Made by a program: the position numbers and the translations under genes. Under the pieces are notes generated by a model, which saw only the letters and a program-made list of their open reading frames with translations, ran no database searches and was not told where the DNA came from. Positions 42,601 through 52,500 of a stretch of 64,000 nt of DNA are shown piece after piece; the stretch's first letter is position 1; each line of letters begins with the position of its first letter. The stretch is from Bartonella krasnovii (GTDB taxonomy: Bacteria; Pseudomonadota; Alphaproteobacteria; Rhizobiales; Rhizobiaceae): assembly GCF_003606345.3 (NCBI RefSeq), contig NZ_CP031844.2, positions 620,001 to 684,000 of the forward strand, written 5' to 3'.

Positions 42601-44604
42601 AATCTCTAAAGTATGACTAACGTCTTGACCTAAAATCATCTGGTTAAGGGTTACTTCAAAGTTCTCATCATGGGAAAGCAAAGCATTGATCACTTGCCAT
42701 ACAACACTGTATCTCTTGTTGTATTTTAAAGCCTCTTCAGCAGAAATCCCTGCTGGTACCCCAACGGGTAAAATGATATAGCCTCTTTTCTTACCCTTGG
42801 AACGGCGCATAATACGCCCCACCGCTTGTATCACATCCACTTGGCTTTTACGCGGGTGTAAGAACATGATCGCATCAAGAGCAGGAACATCAACACCTTC
42901 AGAAAGACAGCGTACATTGGTGAGCACACGACACGTATTTTCCCCCGCATCTTCCTTTAACCAGTCAAGAGCTTCATTGCGCTTCTTGGCACTTTGTGTT
43001 CCATCAATATGCGCAAAGGTACACTGAAGAGGCGGCGTCTCTTTATAGAGCTTATGAAGATCTAATAATTCTTCCTGCATGCCTTTAGAATTGAATGTGT
43101 CACAGATACGTTCAGAGGTCTTAATATCTCTACAAAAAGCCAAAGCCCGCCGCATAGGGTTAGGGTCATCACTCAAATCAACCTTCAGATCTATTTTACT
43201 AAGAGCTTGATAACAGCCTATGATCTTGGTTTTATCATCAAGGGTAAGTTCATAATTCTCATCGGTCATCAGATGTTGAATGGATTCACTCACTTCCTCT
43301 TCATTAACACCTAAGACAATAATCTTATAAGGAACTAAGAGTTCATTATTCACGGCTTTAGAGAATGTGTAGGTATAAAGCTCTTTTCCATAGAGTGCTT
43401 CATCATCCATAGAGGCTAAAATGCCATTCATCTCATGAGCTTGCTTTTTGGCACTATCAGCAAAGATCTTCGGGGTTGCTGTCATATACAGACGTTTTTT
43501 ACCCAAAATGATGCTGTTGTCGTGAACCTTGATAAATTCAGATTCATGCTTATCTGTTCCTAAAACAATCCCAGTTGTTCTATGGGCTTCATCACAAATG
43601 ATCAGATCAAATTCGGGTAAATCATATTCCTTTTGCGCATCGGAAATCACTTGAATGGAATGATAGGTCGAAAAGATCACGGTCATCACATCAAGAGAGA
43701 TCTTATTAGCTTTACGCGCAAGTTCTTGTGAATTCGTTGTAGCCGGTAAAACCAGATCAGAAGCATCGAGACCAGATTCATCATCATGTTTACTTTTACG
43801 ACGCTTGCCCACTTGTGTATCTGAACACACGGCAAAGGAACGTAAGGGAACTTCTGTATCAATGGTCCATTCACGGATTGTTTGTGACATCAAAGCAAGG
43901 GAGGGTACCAGAAACAACACACGCTTGCCTTTTCCAGCTATTTGTTCTGCTATCTTAAGACTGGTGAAAGTTTTTCCCGTCCCACACGCCATAATCAGCT
44001 TGCCACGGTCTGCTTCTTGCAAACCTTCACAAACTCTCTCAAGTGCTTCTGTCTGATGATCTAAAAGCTTTTTTTTCGGTTGTTCTTTAAGGACGGCTTG
44101 TCCTCGTTCTTTATAAGCTCCCCAATCGATTTGACTGTTTTCTAAATCAAACAGATTAATCTGTTGAATACGAACCTCTTGACCATCACACGTATTGTTC
44201 GCATTATCACTCCAATTGCTTTCGGTGCTATCAACCAGTATGCGACGGGTGAATATTTTCTTCCCAGAGGCAGCGATAAAGCTATCAATATCTTCTTTTT
44301 TAATGATGTGAGAAGCATCATAGCATTTACATTGAATAGCCGCATATCCTCCTTGATCACGGATTGTAGCGACCAGATCAATACCGATATCACGCCCATC
44401 TTCATCATGTTCCTCAGCCCATTCCAAATAAGTCTGAACCTTTTCGTATTCCTGCTTTTGTAAGGGGTCTTCAGAGAAATAATCCTTCACAAGATTTTCA
44501 AACAGCGTTCCCAATTCACGGGGTGATTTAGCCTTTTCACGGTAGAATTCTAAGAGAGAGCGTAAAGTGACTTTTTTGTTATCAGACTTAACAGATTGAA
44601 GCAT
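39631..44604 (-). CDS. Type ISP restriction-modification enzyme (full length)
   Basis: A single-chain enzyme of 1657 residues combining nuclease, translocase and methyltransferase. An Mrr-like nuclease lies near residues 35-120 (GIDLVATIRDQGGYAAIQCK, with Asp and Q-x-K). SF2 helicase motifs follow: Walker A ACGTGKT near 206, CDEAHRT near 337, and VGRIMRRSKGKKRGY later. A coupler precedes the N6-adenine methyltransferase with DPFTGTGTF near 925 and NPPYS near 1025. The C-terminal ~450 residues hold target recognition. The ATG at 44604 has GGAG upstream and is preferred over 44640. Such enzymes need no separate S or M subunit. Confidence 0.92.
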   Translation of the reverse strand: MLQSVKSDNKKVTLRSLLEFYREKAKSPRELGTLFENLVKDYFSEDPLQKQEYEKVQTYLEWAEEHDEDGRDIGIDLVATIRDQGGYAAIQCKCYDASHIIKKEDIDSFIAASGKKIFTRRILVDSTESNWSDNANNTCDGQEVRIQQINLFDLENSQIDWGAYKERGQAVLKEQPKKKLLDHQTEALERVCEGLQEADRGKLIMACGTGKTFTSLKIAEQIAGKGKRVLFLVPSLALMSQTIREWTIDTEVPLRSFAVCSDTQVGKRRKSKHDDESGLDASDLVLPATTNSQELARKANKISLDVMTVIFSTYHSIQVISDAQKEYDLPEFDLIICDEAHRTTGIVLGTDKHESEFIKVHDNSIILGKKRLYMTATPKIFADSAKKQAHEMNGILASMDDEALYGKELYTYTFSKAVNNELLVPYKIIVLGVNEEEVSESIQHLMTDENYELTLDDKTKIIGCYQALSKIDLKVDLSDDPNPMRRALAFCRDIKTSERICDTFNSKGMQEELLDLHKLYKETPPLQCTFAHIDGTQSAKKRNEALDWLKEDAGENTCRVLTNVRCLSEGVDVPALDAIMFLHPRKSQVDVIQAVGRIMRRSKGKKRGYIILPVGVPAGISAEEALKYNKRYSVVWQVINALLSHDENFEVTLNQMILGQDVSHTLEIAALKSMTTVEDKLHVYEKPESAGLDIGKAAYEPQKYIHSVTGRLPFYKEFPNALKTLLAKKFTLADYWGIWAGNVAEIAQNHINRLKDILSDKTSEAYHAFESFHKELKNNLNSEIKQEEALEMLAQHLVTRPVFEALFDGNEFVQNNSISQAMEKILAELDKTNIKQVSKELQEFYDSVKFRASGITSPQARQNLIIKLYEDFFAKAFKKTTDRLGIVYTPIEVVDFIIHSVDDVLRNEFGKSLGSRGVSILDPFTGTGTFITRLLQSNLIKPEDMEYKFRYDIHANEIVLLAYYIAAINIEATYHSLMKGEYIPFKHIGLTDTFRMLEEKSLLQELFKENSEYLEHQKKLDIKVIFGNPPYSTKQKNENDNAKNTPYPILDKRISKTYAAHSKATNMQALYDSYIRAIRWASDRINNAGVIGFVTNAGFITGHSMDSLRKCLVEEFSSLYIFHLRGNQRTSGELSRKEGGKIFGSGSRAPIAISILVKNPESQQCGKIYFRDIGDYLTRKEKLTIIESLGSIDGITRSKQGWKIIKPDRHNDWLGQRNESFETFLAIGVKKGHGKKLFESFSRGIMTSRDAWVYNSSREALAKNMNNMIAFYNSEVERFNDAYSYADQKLRVNSAHDFVNSDEKKISWSHNLKRDLVKEKTFNFERHCLMQSLYRPFTKQWLYYNQALNDGVYQMPRIFPIGRTVENRVIQITGIGAKKDFSALMTKTVPDLNVIDGGSQCFPRYIYEDTTVLKSKSGKQSHLFANATEQNKTTGLQRRDAITDEGLAHFKAAYPNETIIKDDLFYYVYGLLYSEDYRTRYADNLSKELPRIPCVKTAEDFWKFVTAGRELGHLHVNYEDVEPYPVSFKKSNPKQTDISNPEKFYYVTEMKFAKIKNSKEKDKTTVIYNSNITMTDIPKEAYEYIVNGKPALEWVMERQCVKTNKKSGIVNDANRYAVETVGNPAYPLELFQRVITVSLETMKIVKNLPKLEIRETE

Positions 44605-45188
44605 ATTAAGATAAACTCCATTGTGGCACGGTATGATCAAAGATCATAAAGAAACGGAATGAAGTCTATTAAATTGATTCAAAAGAAATATCGATAACAA
44701 AATGAGACAAAACACACGAAAACTCATAAATTTCTTAAAATTAAATTTTATAAATCATACTTATCAACAACAGAATAGTGGAATTTGCTATTTATTTCAC
44801 ATATCATTCAAGACAAATGCACTATGTGTTTAAAAACATCAGAATGATCATTTTGATAGGTTTTATGAATCATTAAAAAGATCACTTTTGTCAGTTCAAT
44901 TTACTGACAGATAACTGACAAATATATATTACTAATTGTATTTAAGGTTATGTTATAGATATAAGTTGTATCATTAAAATGCTAACACATTGAAATATAA
45001 TGCTTTTAATTTTCTCTCATTTTAAAAAAACACTATAGGGTCTAGAAACAACTGACTAAACTGACAAAAATGACAAAACTCTTTTTACAAAGCCACTCAG
45101 ATCATTTGCTTTTGGAGAAAAGTTCCTTGATGAGAAGGTCATAAAAAGAGTTTTGCGTGGTTGTCTTAAGACTTCAAAAGAGGTGTCT
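44605..45188. repeat. Upstream region of the Type ISP gene with inverted iteron repeat
   Basis: Bases 44872-45080 are the reverse complement of the first ~230 bp of repeat copy B, including the GTCAGT iterons and TCTAGACCCTATAG. The Type ISP gene is thus bracketed by inverted repeats ~6 kb apart. Bases 44605-44870 are AT-rich and should contain the promoter of the gene. No coding sequence is seen. Confidence 0.8.
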
Positions 45189-46796
45189 TCATTGTTTTAT
45201 GCTGTTGTTTTTAACCAAAGGGTGCCATTCATAACGTCTATCCGGACGCCGACCTAATTCATTCCCCTCTATAGGAAATTCACGAATATAGTTACAACGG
45301 CATAAGAGATCTAAAGCTAGCTTCACAGCTTCTTTGTCTTTTAAAGAACTCCAACATCGTCTATAGATATCCCTTGCCGTAAAGACATCTTGTAAACAAT
45401 CACAGCGTTCGACAATTAATTTTGCACGCTCTGCTGTTAATGTATCTCCCGCCGCATAAAGACGTCTTGCGTGACTTATCAGATATTTTTCCCAATACAA
45501 GGCTCTCTCAAGGGCATTTCTATTGATTTCAAAACGCCCGCCTTCACACAGTTCAAAAATCAACGCAAGGGTTGGTATGGTTTTATCCATTTTCAAAAGA
45601 TGTGCTTGTAAACTTGCAGAGAAATGCCCCCCTTTGACTGTTCTTTGAAAATTTTTCCACCATTCACGAAACATCTCTTGAGCATCAGCAGAAAAGCGTA
45701 TGGTCATGGGGTGTTTTGGTGATCCTAAAGGTTTATCATAAAGAGAACGAAAGACCTCTTGATAACTTTCCCATGCTTTTTGATTGGGTGGTCTATCAAC
45801 CCAGTCACGCTCTTTTCGTTCATCGGGAAAGACCAGCATTTGAAAGCGTTGCAATAAACCGTCATTATTTGTTCCATGGTGCATGGCTTGAATAATGGGA
45901 ATAATCCGTGAAGGTTGAATACCCCCAATGACGGAAATAGTTGCATTGGAAATATGAATGGTTCCACGCTCTATACGGTCATAGGTGTATGGCTTATTGC
46001 CATTAAAAGCTGTTAGATAAAAAGAACGGTCTGCTTGATATTCCTTTCTCTCCAAATTGGCTAAAAAACCAGATAATTCATCACGAACCAACAACAGACC
46101 ACGGGGGGTTTCTCTTAACAATTCCCCAAGCTTTTCGACTGTGACATCATTGACGATAAGACGTCGTTTATTAAGCGTGTCATCATCATCGATTTTTTTG
46201 TTTTCAAGAGCTTGAGAAAGAAGAGCAAGGGCTTGTTCCTCGTCTTGATCTTTGAGTGCTTTGCAGGCTTGTTTTTTCTTTTCTCGTTTGTCTAATTCAA
46301 TCAGAATATCTTTTGTTTCTTGGCTTTTTTTCTGCTTTACCCATTCTTGATACCATTCCTCTTGAAAGGCATAGAGAGGAGCTAAAGCAGCTTCCATAGT
46401 CGGTGTTTTCATGGTTGAAGGCTGTCCAACAATAGCCCCCCAGAGATTAGGAACAATTGTCCAATTGGCATGTTGTTTTGGAGCGATACGCACGCCATTA
46501 CCAATGACAGCAGCCAAACCGCATAAAGCAGAGATCGCCACAAAATCGATAGAAGATTGTTGCATATCAGAAACGTCATAAACATAGTCCATTAATGACG
46601 TTGGCAGCAGGAACATTTTAAAAGGCTCGACGGGTAAAAGAGCACTCTCAATCGGTTTTAATTCCCCCCACCCATTTTGTTGCAAGGCGACTTCATAAGG
46701 AATGGCTTTTAAACAAGCATGACCGTTTAAAGAGGCATTATCGTTATCATTGACGGGGGTATTATTCTCTAAAATATTTTTATTATCTTGTTTCAT
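45189..46796 (-). CDS. DUF3987 replication protein (helicase-like)
   Basis: A 535-residue protein of the DUF3987 family found beside primases on phage satellites and integrative elements. A P-loop-like GAIVGQPSTMKT lies at residues 120-131, VRDELSGFLANLERKEYQAD near 240 resembles a Walker B/sensor region, and NGNKPYTYDRIERGTIHISN follows. The C-terminal part is a winged-helix-like segment. It lies 5 bases after the Toprim primase gene, so the two are co-translated. Role: probable replicative ATPase or helicase of the element; the activity is inferred from context. Confidence 0.85.
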   Translation of the reverse strand: MKQDNKNILENNTPVNDNDNASLNGHACLKAIPYEVALQQNGWGELKPIESALLPVEPFKMFLLPTSLMDYVYDVSDMQQSSIDFVAISALCGLAAVIGNGVRIAPKQHANWTIVPNLWGAIVGQPSTMKTPTMEAALAPLYAFQEEWYQEWVKQKKSQETKDILIELDKREKKKQACKALKDQDEEQALALLSQALENKKIDDDDTLNKRRLIVNDVTVEKLGELLRETPRGLLLVRDELSGFLANLERKEYQADRSFYLTAFNGNKPYTYDRIERGTIHISNATISVIGGIQPSRIIPIIQAMHHGTNNDGLLQRFQMLVFPDERKERDWVDRPPNQKAWESYQEVFRSLYDKPLGSPKHPMTIRFSADAQEMFREWWKNFQRTVKGGHFSASLQAHLLKMDKTIPTLALIFELCEGGRFEINRNALERALYWEKYLISHARRLYAAGDTLTAERAKLIVERCDCLQDVFTARDIYRRCWSSLKDKEAVKLALDLLCRCNYIREFPIEGNELGRRPDRRYEWHPLVKNNSIKQ

Positions 46797-46801
46797 ATTA
46801 C

Positions 46802-47659
46802 TTACCTTGAATAATAGAGAAAATCGTTGAAATCTAAAGCGTTAGGGGCTTGCATCATAAAGACCTCAAAGCCTTGCCTATAAGCACGCGCAGCTAGGGT
46901 AAAACCTGCTTTACGACCCGCATCATCGCCGTCCATAGCGATTGTCAGACGTCCTTTTATCGGGGGTAAATTCACACGCATCATGCCACTGGTTGAAAGG
47001 GACGCCCATACATTCACGGGCTCTGATAACAAACCAGACAGCAGAGACAGACCGGTTTCAATGCCTTCACAAATAACCAGATGTTTTGGATTATCTTCGC
47101 TTAAGTACACAGCGCCGCCCATGACAGAACCCAACATGGCTTTTGCTGGTTTCTGATCTGTTTTACAGCCATTGGCTTGTAAAAAGGTTCTATGAATGGC
47201 AAAGGAACCAGCCCCCTTAACAAGAGCAACCAACGCGGGCAGTGCCATTCCTAAGGGGTGTGGACATTTATCATGAAAGCGTAAATCAGCAGGCAATTCA
47301 CAAGTAATCCCCCGATTGCGTAAATAGGTTTCTGCTAAAGTATCTTTGATCGGTTGGCTTTGTTGCCAAATTGCTTGTGCTCTTTCTGCTTTCTGTTTTG
47401 AGAAAGAGAGCGTGTGATCATAGGCTTTATCAACAAAGGCTTGTGTTCCAAGCAAACCAATTCTTCTAAGCGCTTGTATGATCTCTCTAAAAGAGCAGCC
47501 CGCATAACAAATGAGTAAAAGACGCCCATCATGTCCATTGGCAAGGGATAAGCTAGGCAATTGATCATCATGGGCTGGACAACGGGCACTTCCATAACGC
47601 CCATACCAAACCCCACGCAAGGCATTTGTGATGCCCCGAGCATTTATATAAGAAAACAT
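46802..47659 (-). CDS. CHC2/Toprim primase-like protein
   Basis: A 285-residue protein with a zinc-binding region (ARCPAHDDQLPSLSL, later LLICYAGCSF: C-x2-H...C-x2-C). A Toprim domain follows, with LVICEGIETGLSL near residue 190 (catalytic Glu) and LTIAMDGDDAGRKAG near 240 (D-x-D). This is the primase architecture of P4-like satellites and Mu-like elements and would synthesise primers for element replication with the DUF3987 partner. Shorter than DnaG, lacking the helicase-binding domain. Confidence 0.88.
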   Translation of the reverse strand: MFSYINARGITNALRGVWYGRYGSARCPAHDDQLPSLSLANGHDGRLLLICYAGCSFREIIQALRRIGLLGTQAFVDKAYDHTLSFSKQKAERAQAIWQQSQPIKDTLAETYLRNRGITCELPADLRFHDKCPHPLGMALPALVALVKGAGSFAIHRTFLQANGCKTDQKPAKAMLGSVMGGAVYLSEDNPKHLVICEGIETGLSLLSGLLSEPVNVWASLSTSGMMRVNLPPIKGRLTIAMDGDDAGRKAGFTLAARAYRQGFEVFMMQAPNALDFNDFLYYSR

Positions 47660-47762
47660 GTTTTTTATCCTATGATATATTGCACCATAGGACGGGTTTT
47701 GCTATTCATTGTTTGAGTGAAAATGGAAAGCCTTGTCCGTCCTTACGTGACAAGGTTTTCGT

Positions 47763-47963
47763 TTATGCAACGTCGTTATAACGTTGCTGTTTTGCTTGCT
47801 CTATGACATTCAAAAGATCTGATTGTAACCAACGCGATAAGAAACCAAATTTTAAAGGCTTTGGTAAAGAGCCATTGGTCACATGACGGCGGAATGTTGA
47901 AACACTCATATGAAGCAATTTTGCACTTTCACGGTCTGTTAAAAGAATATCATTTTCTGTCAT
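47763..47963 (-). CDS. AlpA-like helix-turn-helix regulator/excisionase
   Basis: A 66-residue MerR-like DNA-binding protein (MTENDILLTDRESAKLLHMS, then VSTFRRHVTNGSLPKPLKFG), the AlpA/excisionase family that controls satellite integrases. The ATG at 47963 has AAAGGAT upstream; a longer frame from 48002 is unlikely. It lies between the integrase and the primase, the usual place. Confidence 0.85.
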   Translation of the reverse strand: MTENDILLTDRESAKLLHMSVSTFRRHVTNGSLPKPLKFGFLSRWLQSDLLNVIEQAKQQRYNDVA

Positions 47964-48136
47964 TATAAATCCTTTCAAGAGTAAAAAATGGGAACAAATC
48001 ATGCCTATTTATTAACCATATTTTTGAATCACTGGAAAGGTATTTAGTCTATAAAAAACAGTGTTTTATTATACATTTTCTGATGTGATAATTTATGAGT
48101 CTCATTGAGACGATATGAGAGAAGAGAGAGAGCAAG

Positions 48137-48168
48137 TTATCCACAGATAATGGGGTTATGCACCCCAT
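48137..48168. promoter_or_regulatory. DnaA box and adjacent hairpin 3' of the P4-type integrase
   Basis: TTATCCACA (48137-48145) is a consensus DnaA box. It is followed by the stem ATGGGGT-TATGC-ACCCCAT (48150-48168) ending next to the integrase stop. It could be part of an element origin or attachment region; the hairpin lacks a T-run. Confidence 0.4.
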
Positions 48169-48171
48169 ATC

Positions 48172-49338
48172 TTAAGATTGACCCGTGACATAAGCCGCCC
48201 ATTTATCCATATAGACGCGGCGCTGTTCTAAATAGTCAGTACGACGATAGGCACGCTCTACTTTGCCACCTACAGTGTGACTTAGAATGGTTTCAGCGAC
48301 CTCATAGGGGGCATCGGTTGTTTCAGCAAGCCAATTGCGTAAACTAGAACGAAATCCATGCGGGCAGGCATCAAGTTTATTTTTTCTCATATACGTAGCC
48401 ATACACTTCTCATCAAGGGCACCACGACCTCTAGCAGAAAAAAAGAAATCGTTGCGAGAAAGCAGGCGCGCTTGTTTCAAAATGTCTAATGCTTCAGAAG
48501 ATAAAGGGACACGAAATTCTGTTGTAGCATCACGCCTTCCTTTCATATTCTCAGCAGGGATTGTCCATATATCTCCATCAACTTGATCCTTATGAATATA
48601 ACGTAAAGGGCGTGTACGAACTCCTGTCAAAATAAGTAAACGCAAGGCTAGTTGTGTCATAGTTGTTTTTTGACAAAGTGTTTTATAAAAAGCCGGTACA
48701 TCTTTCCAATCCATTGCTGGTCTATTTTGCGTTTTATGACGTTGTTTCCCTAAGAGCGCGCGGGCTTTTTCTGTTGCTTGTAAATCAACATCCAAACCTA
48801 AGGCAGCCGCATGTTTAAGACACAGATTAAGACGTATTAATGCTGCTTGGGCTGCTCCAGCTTTTGTATGCCAGATAGGGGCGAGTGTGTTGCGTATCTC
48901 TGTTTGCGTAATTTCTGAAACGGGCAGACAGCCTAATTTAGGGAGAATGTAAAGCCGCAAAGGTGCAAACCAATTTCCATCTTTTCCATCATTTTTTAAT
49001 TCAGCTTTACGGCTTTCAAAAGTATCTAAAGCAATATCTTTTAAATAATGGAGATTGCTTATTGCCTCACGCTTTTGTTTATCGCGTTCTTTAATGGGGT
49101 CACGCCCTTCACGAAGAACAGAGCGCCACCCCGTTGCCAACTCACGCGCTTGTTTTAAAGAGACATCTCTTAAAGCACCCAATCCCATTTCGCGACGGCG
49201 CCCGTGAATGGTATAACGATAAATCCATTGAGCACCCCCATCTTTACGCTTATGGAGTAACAAGCCGGCACCATCATTATATTTGCCAGCCCCCAATGTT
49301 GCGACAGACCTTGCATTAAGACGGTTCATAAGGACCAT
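48172..49338 (-). CDS. P4-type tyrosine integrase
   Basis: A 388-residue integrase of the P4/DUF4102 type. The N-terminal domain has GKYNDGAGLLLHKRKDGGAQ and WIYRYTIHGRRREMGLG. Catalytic residues are seen in ILTGVRTRPLRY (Arg), HGFRSSLRNWLAE (H-x-x-R), and ETILSHTVGGKVERAYRRTD (LSH and Tyr). The ATG at 49338 follows AAAGGAG. It is a second, unrelated integrase to that at 2301 and mobilises the small element with the AlpA, primase and DUF3987 genes. It faces a truncated tail-fibre gene 170 bases away. Confidence 0.92.
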   Translation of the reverse strand: MVLMNRLNARSVATLGAGKYNDGAGLLLHKRKDGGAQWIYRYTIHGRRREMGLGALRDVSLKQARELATGWRSVLREGRDPIKERDKQKREAISNLHYLKDIALDTFESRKAELKNDGKDGNWFAPLRLYILPKLGCLPVSEITQTEIRNTLAPIWHTKAGAAQAALIRLNLCLKHAAALGLDVDLQATEKARALLGKQRHKTQNRPAMDWKDVPAFYKTLCQKTTMTQLALRLLILTGVRTRPLRYIHKDQVDGDIWTIPAENMKGRRDATTEFRVPLSSEALDILKQARLLSRNDFFFSARGRGALDEKCMATYMRKNKLDACPHGFRSSLRNWLAETTDAPYEVAETILSHTVGGKVERAYRRTDYLEQRRVYMDKWAAYVTGQS

Positions 49339-49509
49339 TTTTACTCCTTTCTTATACAAATTTGATCCACACACTCATCCCGCTTGTTATGTGCAAATGA
49401 GTGGTTTTGATTGATGCAAGATAAACAGATTTGAAATGAGAGAATCTTACGTTATTCGGTGTTCTCATTCAATATGAATAACGCTAGATTATCATTATAA
49501 ATCAATACC

Positions 49510-52500
49510 TTGTTGTATTCGTATGAAACTTTTGCGCCGTTAGAACAGGTTGTCAATGCAAGGCAAGAAGCTGAAAAAGCCATGTCGCGTGCAAATGGTG
49601 CGCAACAAGTTGCAGAAGAATCGAAGCGCGTATCGGACCAAGCGCTTAGAGAGGTGACGACAACGGGTGAAGCGGTTACAACAGTGACAACAACCGCCAA
49701 TGTTGCGAAAGAGACAGCGGATAGCGCTAAGAGCTTAGCCGAAGAAGCCAAGAATGCCTCTGATGCAGCAAAGCACATGGCAGAAGAGACGAAAGCCGCC
49801 GTTGATAGAGCTTCAGGGGAAATCAATATTACGAAAGGTTCATTAGCCACGGTATTGGAAAGTTTTGCAGAGGTTAAGCAGATAAGTGACAGCGCAGTGA
49901 ATGTCTCGACAGAAGCTAAGAGATTAGCTGATTCCTCAAAATTGATTGCTGAACGTGCAGAACAAACAGCGAGAGAAGCTTCTCAAACAGCCATGGAGAC
50001 GACCCAAGTAGCCGCGACAGCAGTAGCGACGAGTCATGAAGTTAAGACGGTAGCGACGCAAGCAAGTCTTAAGGCGGATGGCGCCAAACAGACAGCGGAT
50101 GATGCTAAGGATATGGCAGAAAATGCGAAAGTTTTATCGGAACGGGCGACATCTTCAGTTACAGAACTCACTCAAAGAGTATCACAGGTACAAACGTCAG
50201 TAGAGACAGCGAAAGAGACAGCGGAACAATCTTTAAAAGAATCGAGTTCTGCGAAAGCCACGTCAGTTATGGCATCGACGACAGCTAATACAGCCAAGGG
50301 GCTTGCAGAAGAGGCAAAAGTTTTATCGCAAGGTGCTACAGCTTCAGTTACAGAATTAACAAAGACAGCACAGCAAGTTCAAATGAAATCTGATGAGGCG
50401 TTGAAGGATGCAAGGGAAGCGAAAGAGACAGCAGATAGAGCTTCGTCGAAATCAGAACAAGCCCAACAGGATGCTTTAGAGGCTTCTAAACTAGCCAATG
50501 AAGCGAAGGTAGCAGCAGAACAAGCCTTACAAGCTGATAGACAAGCTATTCGTGAAGGGGATACAACGACAAAAAGTTTGGTAGAAGCAGTTCAGAAGAA
50601 GGCTGAAGAGGCGCAAGCACTTTCACAAGAGAGTAAGGGTATATCTGAAACAGCAAAAAGTTTAGCGGAAAAAGCGAACACGGCATCTACAGAAGCGCAA
50701 AAGACAGCAGAACAAGCTCTCAGTGAAGCTACAGCAGCGAAATCAACGGCGGATATGGCGTCTAACACAGCTAATGATGCGAAGGGGAGTGCTGAGGAGG
50801 CTAAAACATTATCAGAAGAGGCAAAGAAACTTGTTCAGGATAACAAGAATGCTTTTGATGCATCGAATAAAACACTTGAAGAAGTAAAAGGATTAGCGGA
50901 AACGGCATTATCAACAGCCAATACAGCCAAGCAGAAAGGAGATGAGATAAGCCAGAAAGCTTCAGAAGCGTTGACGAAGTCTGGAGAAGCCAAGAGCGTT
51001 TCCGAAGATGCAAAGGCTAAAGCCGAAAGTTTAGAGACCGTTTCGAATGAAGCCAAGCAAACATCTGAAACAGCCAAGAGGCTCTCAGAGGAAGCAAAAG
51101 AAGAGGCTAGTCAAGCCAAGTCGACAGCCTTAGAAGCGCAAAGTGCGGCGGATAATGCAAAGAGTCAAGCGAAAGAAGCCCAACAGAGTGCAGCAGAAGC
51201 AAAGAGTAAAGCTTTTGGCGCCAGCTTGTCTGTCGAAGGAATAAGGCAGACAGCAGTTGATGCCAAAGTTACAGCAAGACAAGTTGAGGGATTAGTAAAT
51301 GATGCATTAGATAAATTAAATAAAGCGGTAGACGATGCTGAAGATGCGAAAATTACAGCAGCAAGCTCAGAAGCAATAGCTAATGCAGCAAAAGAGACGA
51401 GTGATCAGGCAAACCAAACCGCCTCTATCTCTAAAAATTTATCAGAAGATGCCAAACAAGAGGCAAGTCATGCGAAGACAGTGGCGGAAGAAACAAAAAA
51501 TGCATTAACAGAAGTGAAAGAGAAGGCAGAGAGAAACAGTGATAGTATTTCTAAACTTCTAAGCGATGTGAGTGATCATTCCTCTTATTTTTTAGAGAAT
51601 GTACGTTTTGTGCAGCCTTATAAAATTCTGGGCGCTGATCCGCAAAATAGACAAGGTCTTGTGATCAATCACGGCTCATTTTTGCGCTTTTATCATAGGG
51701 ATAATAATAATGCTAAGTACCTTTTGTACCGCATTCCAGGGCGTGGGATTATGACCTTTGATAAACCTCTGGAAGCAGGAAAGGATTATTATGTGTATCT
51801 CATTCTAAAGGATGGGGATAGTAATCTATCCTTTGAATTTTCGACAAATCCGACAGCTCCTGAAGGCTATACAGAGCATAATTCTGAAAAAATCGGTGGA
51901 TTTCATACGCTTTGTGCGGATGTTGGGACGATTGAAGATCATCTCTTATCGGGCTATCAAGCAGGGGATATATTACCTTATTCTGTTTGGAGTTTAAATC
52001 ACCGTCCCCGTTGTTCACCAGAGGGGATGGTTTACGATCCATGGCGTGGTATTTGGGTTGATATTTATCTTCAGTCAGGGACCGGTGAAAATACAAAGTC
52101 GGTATATGGTGTTCCGATTACGACCAATCGTGCTCATTATGAACATCAATGGGATTTGGTGTCTGTTAAGAAGAGACTTTTGACGAGTGATGAGTTCGCG
52201 TCATGCATGTATGGAAGCAATGAGGAAACCAGTATTACAGGCATTGAATCGCTTTCTCCTAAGACATCTGGAGGACACGTTGATACAGGCAATAGACGCA
52301 TGATATCTGATATCGGTTGTGAAGATGGTTGTGGTTATCTATGGCAACATTTGTCTGGTTGTTATCCAGTGACTAAATGGCATACAGGCGAAGAAAGAAG
52401 CAGTTTAAGGGTAGATGTGAATATTATGTTGGGGGGAGGCGATTGGTCTGGTGGTTCTAACAATGGTTGTCTTGTGCGGAACTTTGCGTATTCTCGTTAT

